A stretch of 38,499 nucleotides of DNA from Blautia sp. (GTDB lineage: Bacteria; Bacillota; Clostridia; Lachnospirales; Lachnospiraceae): positions 681,469 through 719,967 of the forward strand of contig JAMPHB010000001.1 of assembly GCA_023663685.1 (NCBI GenBank), given 5' to 3'. This document shows positions 34,490 through 38,499 of the stretch, in pieces. The position numbers and the translations under genes were made by a program. The notes under the pieces were generated by a model. It did not search any database. It had not been told where the DNA came from and saw only the letters and a program-made list of their open reading frames with translations. Positions within the stretch are counted from its first letter, which is position 1. Each line of letters opens with the position of its first letter.

Positions 34490-37078
34490 TTACCGAAATC
34501 CCACCTGATTGCTGCAGATTCCTTTGTCATAATCCGTCTGAAACAAAATCCTGCATCCCGGCGTTTCTGTATCGTGAAGGGTTCCGGACAAAAATGTCTG
34601 CTCTCTGCTTCGAAAGAACAGAATATCTTCCGCTGCCAGCCCCCATTTGTCATAAAGCTGTTCTTTCCCGGTTGCGAGGTTTTTCTTCCAGATTCCTGGC
34701 TCCTTCTGTGTTCCGGCAAAATAGTAGACATACCCATCCATGACGCCGCACAAATATCCCGGCAGCTCCCCTGCAGGCTGCGACCCGCTGCTGAAATCCG
34801 GCGATATGCGGCACAATGGTCTGGGCAGCCGGCCGTCATTGCTCCAGCCCAGATAATAGAGCCAGCCGCCGTCTTCACAAATATTATCAAATACGCCGTA
34901 AGGGATATCGTCCGCAATCCTCCGGTCACTGCCATCTGCAGAAATGCTGACCAGCGAGGGAGATTTTATGGCGGCGACGTCCGCTGTTTTTGCTGCCTTG
35001 TAGACAATCCGCCCCGCCACAAACAGCATCGGACATTCCTGATACGCCTCCTGATAGATCAAATCTTCCAAAACCTGCCTCTGCCCGTCCTGATACCGGG
35101 TCAAAAGCAACGGCTCGAAAGGCGCCCCGATTTCCCAGAGCTCACTCTCCCTTCCCTCGTCCTCCTCCAGATAATAGCGCCAGCCGTCCTCGTCCTCATG
35201 GAGAAATTTTTTCCCCGTGACCCTGCCAAAATCGCTCCAGTCCAGATGCGGAAAAAGCACTTCCTGCTGACCTTCAAAATATTCCACGAAAAGCGGGCAG
35301 ACCTCGCACTCTCCCCAGTCCGGACCGCTCACAATCAGGGAAAGTCCCTGCACATCCTCTGGATGATAAGTGTCTCCGTCCGCTGTCAGCAGGGAATCTG
35401 CAGACAAAGAAACCTCTGCACCGCTTTCCGTAATGGCATATGCCTGCCCTTCCCGCTCAAGAAGCCCGTCATAATGGTTTTCTGCAAAGGAATCCAGATC
35501 CGAATATTCCAGCCTCTTATCATCTATGTAATAGACAAACCTCTCTTTTGTATCCGGCTCATTGTAAAGTAAAATCTGCGCGCCGTCCGCCGATACTTCG
35601 ACATGCGTCACCCGCTCTCCCTGCATATGGTTCAGATCCACAGCCTTTAAATCCAGAATCTGCTCTATCCTCTGGTTTCCGATATCATAAACCAGAAGCC
35701 CCCAGTAATCGTAAAGCACCGCCCGTTTATCCGAAGCGTAAACCAGCCTTGGAAATACGGCGCCGTATTCCGCCTCTGCTATCAGCCCTGGCGAAAATCC
35801 CAAAAGCAGGGAACGCTTCTCCTCCAGCATATTTTCTGAAACTGCCATACCCGACAGTGCTTCCTTCTGTGTATCTTCTCCATAATCCTCTCCTGCGCCC
35901 GGCTTTCCTGATACAGCAGCCGGTTTTCCCGTATCCCGTTCCGATGTGCCAAATGCGGCAAACAGGCTTATCACCGCCAAAAGGATTCCACCCAGCACGG
36001 CAGCAAAAATCCCCTTCCTTTTCCCTTCCTGCGAAAAAAGATTTGCAAACCGCACCTTTAATGACCGCGCATCCTTTGAAAACTCGCTGGTACAAAAAAT
36101 TACCGTCCGTCTTTTTTCCGCCGACGCACAGCCAAGCAGCGTCTCTCCATACAATCTCTTTTCTTCTCTGGAAAAACCTTTCGTGACCCGGCTGTCGCAT
36201 AAAAGCTCCATGTCCTGTGCCGCCTGCCGCATCATCCAAAACACCAGCGGATTGAACCAGTGGATTGTCCAGGCCAGACTCAGCAGCATCTTTACCAAAA
36301 GATCTTTTCTTTTGTAGTGCGTATATTCATGCTCCAAAATAAAGTCCAGCTGCTCTTGTTCACATTGCGTGCAAAAATAATCCGGAAGCAGGATCTGCGG
36401 TCTCCAAATGCCCGCCAGCATGGGAGATGAGACGGCGCTGGAAGTGTAAACCGGAAGATTTTCTTTAAGCGCAAAAAACACCCTTGTCCTTTTTATTTTC
36501 CGGCAAAAAACCGCATAGCAGACGAGCTGCCAGACCAAAAGAACAATTACAGCGGCCGCCCATACGGCGGCTGCCCATTCAACTACGCGGTCTGTGGTAA
36601 CGGCTTTCATATTCTTCATTACGTCATTTTGATTGTTCGCCTTTCCCGCTGTACTGTTTTCCTCCACAGGTATCGCCGCTTTATTTTCCTCCTGTTCCAT
36701 TCTGCCGTTTTCGTTTTTTACATCCGTCGTTTCTCCTAAAAAATCAGCCATTGAGATATTTTCTTCTCTTCCGCGCTCTCTCGTCCCGAAATCTTCTCCC
36801 CTGTCCTCTCCAAAAGCATTACCCGGCCAGTCTTCTGGCAAAACGCCAGTCTCCGCCTCTTTTGCCTCCTCCCAGACCGGAAAGGGAAGCACAACTGCCC
36901 TCCCGGGAAGCGAAAGATTAAACGGCAGAACCAGCCGCGCCGCAAACAGCATCCACAGACAATACCGCCAAAACACCGTATTCCTCTTCCGAAGCAAAGG
37001 CGACACCGCAAACACCAGAACAATCCCCAAACCACAGACCAGTGATACCCAGACTGCCTCCAAAAACATTTCTTCCAT
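34490..37078 (-). CDS. BlaR1/MecR1-type M56 metallopeptidase with beta-propeller-like sensor
   Basis: This is an 862-aa membrane protein. Transmembrane helices lie at about 10-28, 38-56, 168-190 and 350-375. The cytoplasmic zinc protease carries HEYTH (250-254) and third ligand Glu291 in MELLCD. Between 60 and 165 lies an unusual acidic loop. The C-terminal roughly 480 residues outside the membrane show YDYWGLLVYD, LYYLGWSNDGRLP and YVYYFAGTQ, resembling DUF5050-like propeller repeats. They do not resemble the penicillin-binding SxxK/KTG sensor of BlaR1. The protein is paired with a BlaI-like repressor 15 bases upstream. The signal may not be a beta-lactam. Confidence 0.88.
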   Translation of the reverse strand: MEEMFLEAVWVSLVCGLGIVLVFAVSPLLRKRNTVFWRYCLWMLFAARLVLPFNLSLPGRAVVLPFPVWEEAKEAETGVLPEDWPGNAFGEDRGEDFGTRERGREENISMADFLGETTDVKNENGRMEQEENKAAIPVEENSTAGKANNQNDVMKNMKAVTTDRVVEWAAAVWAAAVIVLLVWQLVCYAVFCRKIKRTRVFFALKENLPVYTSSAVSSPMLAGIWRPQILLPDYFCTQCEQEQLDFILEHEYTHYKRKDLLVKMLLSLAWTIHWFNPLVFWMMRQAAQDMELLCDSRVTKGFSREEKRLYGETLLGCASAEKRRTVIFCTSEFSKDARSLKVRFANLFSQEGKRKGIFAAVLGGILLAVISLFAAFGTSERDTGKPAAVSGKPGAGEDYGEDTQKEALSGMAVSENMLEEKRSLLLGFSPGLIAEAEYGAVFPRLVYASDKRAVLYDYWGLLVYDIGNQRIEQILDLKAVDLNHMQGERVTHVEVSADGAQILLYNEPDTKERFVYYIDDKRLEYSDLDSFAENHYDGLLEREGQAYAITESGAEVSLSADSLLTADGDTYHPEDVQGLSLIVSGPDWGECEVCPLFVEYFEGQQEVLFPHLDWSDFGRVTGKKFLHEDEDGWRYYLEEDEGRESELWEIGAPFEPLLLTRYQDGQRQVLEDLIYQEAYQECPMLFVAGRIVYKAAKTADVAAIKSPSLVSISADGSDRRIADDIPYGVFDNICEDGGWLYYLGWSNDGRLPRPLCRISPDFSSGSQPAGELPGYLCGVMDGYVYYFAGTQKEPGIWKKNLATGKEQLYDKWGLAAEDILFFRSREQTFLSGTLHDTETPGCRILFQTDYDKGICSNQVGFR

Positions 37079-37093
37079 ATGTGCCTCCTTTCC

Positions 37094-37462
37094 CTACAGC
37101 TGATCCAGATAATCCTTGAGCTCGTCGATCTGCTCCTTCGAAAGCCCGTCTCCATCATACAGGGCCGCCACAAATTTCTTCACCGAACTCCCATACAGCC
37201 GTTTTAAGATTGAACCGCTCTCCTGCTTTAAATAATCCTCTTCCTTTACTAAGGGAATATAGCAATTGCTGCGCCCTTCCTTTACCACGCGCACAAAGCC
37301 TTTTTCCTCCAGCCGTTCCAGAAAAGAAAGAACCGTCGTTTTCGACCAGTGGTTCTTTTGGGGCAGAAGCTCTTCGATTTCCGTCCGTGTCATAGCGCGG
37401 TTCATTTTCCATAGAATCATCATCAGCTCCAGTTCCGAATTTGGCAGTGTTTTGTACCTCAT
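37094..37462 (-). CDS. BlaI/MecI-family repressor
   Basis: This is a 122-aa protein. The winged helix-turn-helix spans about 5-75 (LPNSELELMMILWKMNRAMTRTEIEE then KTTVLSFLERLEEKGFVRVVKEGRSN). The dimerisation half (about 75-122) contains the helical region where the partner protease normally cleaves. GAGGAGGG lies just before ATG. It is followed within 15 bases by the M56 protease. The promoter is overlapped by two near-identical direct repeats that could be its operators. Confidence 0.94.
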   Translation of the reverse strand: MRYKTLPNSELELMMILWKMNRAMTRTEIEELLPQKNHWSKTTVLSFLERLEEKGFVRVVKEGRSNCYIPLVKEEDYLKQESGSILKRLYGSSVKKFVAALYDGDGLSKEQIDELKDYLDQL

Positions 37463-37485
37463 CTCTTTCCCTCCTCACATGTTCT

Positions 37486-37536
37486 TATATTCTGCATTTG
37501 CCGAACATCTGATTATATTCTACATTTGCCGAACAT
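37486..37536. repeat. Two 23-bp direct repeats at the BlaI promoter (candidate operators)
   Basis: TATATTCTGCATTTGCCGAACAT (37486-37508) and the same with A for G (37514-37536) are spaced 28 bases apart. The second overlaps the predicted -10 and spacer; the first lies downstream. A repressor binding both would block transcription. Confidence 0.75.
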
Positions 37537-37545
37537 AAAAGTCAA
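37517..37545 (-). promoter_or_regulatory. Promoter of the BlaI/BlaR1-like operon
   Basis: On the minus strand, TTGACT (37540-37545), 17 bases and TAGAAT (37517-37522). An overlapping TATAAT at 37512-37517 would need a spacer of 22, so the first pairing is preferred. Confidence 0.65.
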
Positions 37546-37666
37546 TAGAAAAGTATGATGAATTACTCTTTATGAGAACTTGCATGTTGACAAAACAGGA
37601 GCCTGATTTATAATGTTTTATGTAATTTTGTTTCCCTTAAAAGCCTCAAATCACAATTGGGATTTA

Positions 37667-37707
37667 TTAAAAAAGCGCCAAATGATTTACTCTGTCATTT
37701 GGCGCTT
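37667..37707 (-). terminator. Rho-independent terminator of the toxin-antitoxin operon
   Basis: A 13-bp perfect stem (AAGCGCCAAATGA/TCATTTGGCGCTT, 37673-37707) with a 9-base loop is followed on the minus strand by TTTTTTAAT. It overlaps the toxin stop codon. Confidence 0.9.
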
Positions 37708-38008
37708 ATAGATTTCTTCCCTGATACTGTATCGTTACCACATAAACCGTTTTGCGCGGTTCATCAATACGGAAGATAGCAATATAGTTATCAATCAACA
37801 ACTGTCTGTAACTTTTTCCAGCATATCTGCCCTCGTTTCGCTCTTGATGAGACTGCGCAAAAGTTCCTAAACTTAAAACAGCTTTCTTAATTCTGTCAAC
37901 CTGTCCTCTAGCATTTTCAGGAGCCAATTTCTCATTTGCGATATATTTGTATATACTGTCTAATTCGCGTATTGCTCTGGGGGTAATCATTACCTTGTAT
38001 TTATCCAA
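37706..38008 (-). CDS. RelE/ParE-family toxin
   Basis: This roughly 100-aa protein has the RelE/ParE core: PRAIRELDSIYKYIAN at the N-terminal helices, then YRQLLIDNYIAIFRIDE and VYVVTIQYQGRN strands. Such toxins cut mRNA at the ribosome or poison gyrase, and sequence does not say which. The start is chosen as TTG at 38008, overlapping the antitoxin stop by eight bases with GGAG eight bases upstream. ATG 37990 and a TTG at 38032 are alternatives. It is paired with a Phd-type antitoxin. Confidence 0.88.
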   Translation of the reverse strand: MDKYKVMITPRAIRELDSIYKYIANEKLAPENARGQVDRIKKAVLSLGTFAQSHQERNEGRYAGKSYRQLLIDNYIAIFRIDEPRKTVYVVTIQYQGRNL

Positions 38009-38264
38009 AGTGCTTTCTCTCCAATTCTGCAAAAACTATCTCTGCCTCGACTGCTTTAGCTCCGTTTTCCATTTCCTGCTCGGATTCAAAAATAGCTTGG
38101 TCAATGCGGTTCATCTTTGCGAATTTATCATACAATTCACTACTCATTACAACCAGGTCGCTATATCCGTTTTTGGTAATAAAAATAGGCTCCTGCTCCT
38201 TGTGTGCAATATTGGAAATTTCGTTTGTATTCCGTAAATCCTTAATCGGCATAATAAGTGGCAT
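38001..38264 (-). CDS. Phd/YefM-family antitoxin
   Basis: This 87-aa protein starts at ATG 38264 (AAAGGAG nine bases upstream; the longer in-frame version lacks one). The DNA-binding Phd-type N-terminus MPLIMPIKDLRNTNEISNIA is followed by the typical EPIFITKNGYSDLVVMSSELYDK. An acidic C-terminal tail is expected to wrap the toxin. It overlaps the toxin start. Its promoter contains a perfect palindrome that probably serves as autoregulatory operator. Confidence 0.9.
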   Translation of the reverse strand: MPLIMPIKDLRNTNEISNIAHKEQEPIFITKNGYSDLVVMSSELYDKFAKMNRIDQAIFESEQEMENGAKAVEAEIVFAELERKHFG

Positions 38265-38290
38265 AATTCTTCGCTCCTTTCTTTGACGCA

Positions 38291-38319
38291 ATTATAGCAT
38301 AATTATGCGTTGAAAACAA
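38291..38319 (-). promoter_or_regulatory. Promoter and palindromic operator of the toxin-antitoxin operon
   Basis: On the minus strand, TTGTTT (38314-38319), 17 bases and TATAAT (38291-38296). The spacer holds the perfect palindrome GCATAATTATGC (38297-38308), and ATTAT-AGC-ATAAT overlaps the -10, a likely antitoxin-binding site. Confidence 0.75.
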
Positions 38320-38338
38320 TAGAAACATATGATATACT
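38310..38338 (+). promoter_or_regulatory. Divergent promoter toward the right edge of the window
   Basis: TTGAAA (38310-38315), 17 bases and TATACT (38333-38338). Its -35 overlaps the -35 of the toxin-antitoxin promoter on the other strand, so the two promoters could compete or share a repressor. Confidence 0.6.
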
Positions 38339-38387
38339 CTGGTGGAAATTTTCGGATACAATTTTGTATGCAAGGCGGGGAAAAATA

Positions 38388-38459
38388 TTGAAAGATTATG
38401 CAATAGACGACTTAATAGCAGACCTGATGACAAAATCGGCATTTGCAGAGGTGATTTGA
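38388..38459 (+). CDS. Possible 23-residue small ORF
   Basis: A TTG start preceded by AAGGCGGGG seven bases upstream opens an ORF ending in ...SAFAEVI at 38459. It then runs straight into the ribosome binding site of the next start. The frame is open further upstream, so it may be a remnant of a longer gene or a leader ORF. I do not recognise it. Confidence 0.3.
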   Translation: MKDYAIDDLIADLMTKSAFAEVI

Positions 38460-38460
38460 G

Positions 38461-38499
38461 ATGGAGAAGTATTTCAAGATGCTAAAGGAAAATGGGGCA
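38461..38499 (+). CDS. Start of an unidentified gene, truncated by window edge
   Basis: ATG at 38461 has GAGGTGA six bases upstream and opens MEKYFKMLKENGA, which runs to the window end. It is too short to identify. A plus-strand promoter at 38310-38338 would transcribe it, divergently from the toxin-antitoxin operon. Confidence 0.45.
   Translation, partial: MEKYFKMLKENGA

Noticed and set aside
34444-34935. Long N-terminal extension of the ferritin-like ORF
   Set aside because: It overlaps the BlaR1-like coding region in another frame and lies upstream of the predicted promoter at 34456-34484.

Overview
The window looks like chromosome from a Lachnospiraceae-type gut Firmicute. The evidence is strong AGGAGG-like ribosome binding sites, a DUF6465 protein, a lipoprotein-dependent sugar ABC importer with no dedicated ATPase gene, AraC and LacI regulators, and a mannan catabolic gene set that matches, family for family, the beta-mannan locus described in Roseburia intestinalis. 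Almost every gene lies on the minus strand. No stretch longer than about 300 bases lacks a gene; the largest gap is the 285-base divergent promoter region at 26171-26455.

Layout. 1-54 is the 3' part of a tRNA-Gly(UCC). 131-840 holds a terminator, a DUF6465 protein and an unusual HPr-like protein. 981-4155 holds a large membrane-anchored protein ending in what looks like a dead C39-type peptidase domain, a palindromic 63-bp tandem repeat, and a Cys/Arg-tailed protein. 4211-7779 is a DUF3737 / SH3 / GH31 operon. 7841-11004 is an AT-richer two-gene unit: a HEPN-like protein overlapping an 899-aa double P-loop NTPase with a KGGVGR motif. This is the best candidate here for an undescribed conflict or defence system. 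11134-14124 holds a NodB polysaccharide deacetylase diverging from a chemoreceptor.

14137-33767 is a beta-mannan (acetylated galactoglucomannan) utilisation region. One minus-strand operon runs SBP, two permeases, mannobiose 2-epimerase, GH130_1, GH130_2, CE17-like esterase, ManA, CE2-like esterase, and a LacI-type sensor fused to GGDEF. A second runs phosphosugar mutase, a membrane protein, GH36 and NUDIX, followed by LacI with its own promoter. AraC is transcribed divergently from SBP. Inferred flow: imported acetylated (galacto)manno-oligosaccharides are deacetylated (CE2, CE17) and degalactosylated (GH36). The epimerase and the two phosphorylases then yield mannose-1-P and glucose, and the mutase and ManA convert mannose-1-P to fructose-6-P. 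No endomannanase lies in the window.

33862-38499 holds a ferritin-like protein, a BlaI/BlaR1 pair whose sensor half does not look like a penicillin sensor, a Phd/RelE-type toxin-antitoxin operon, and a divergent promoter leading off the window edge.

The perfect palindrome TTTAGCTAAA occurs both just downstream of the LacI promoter and just upstream of the chemoreceptor promoter. This suggests that chemotaxis is wired to the mannan regulon.
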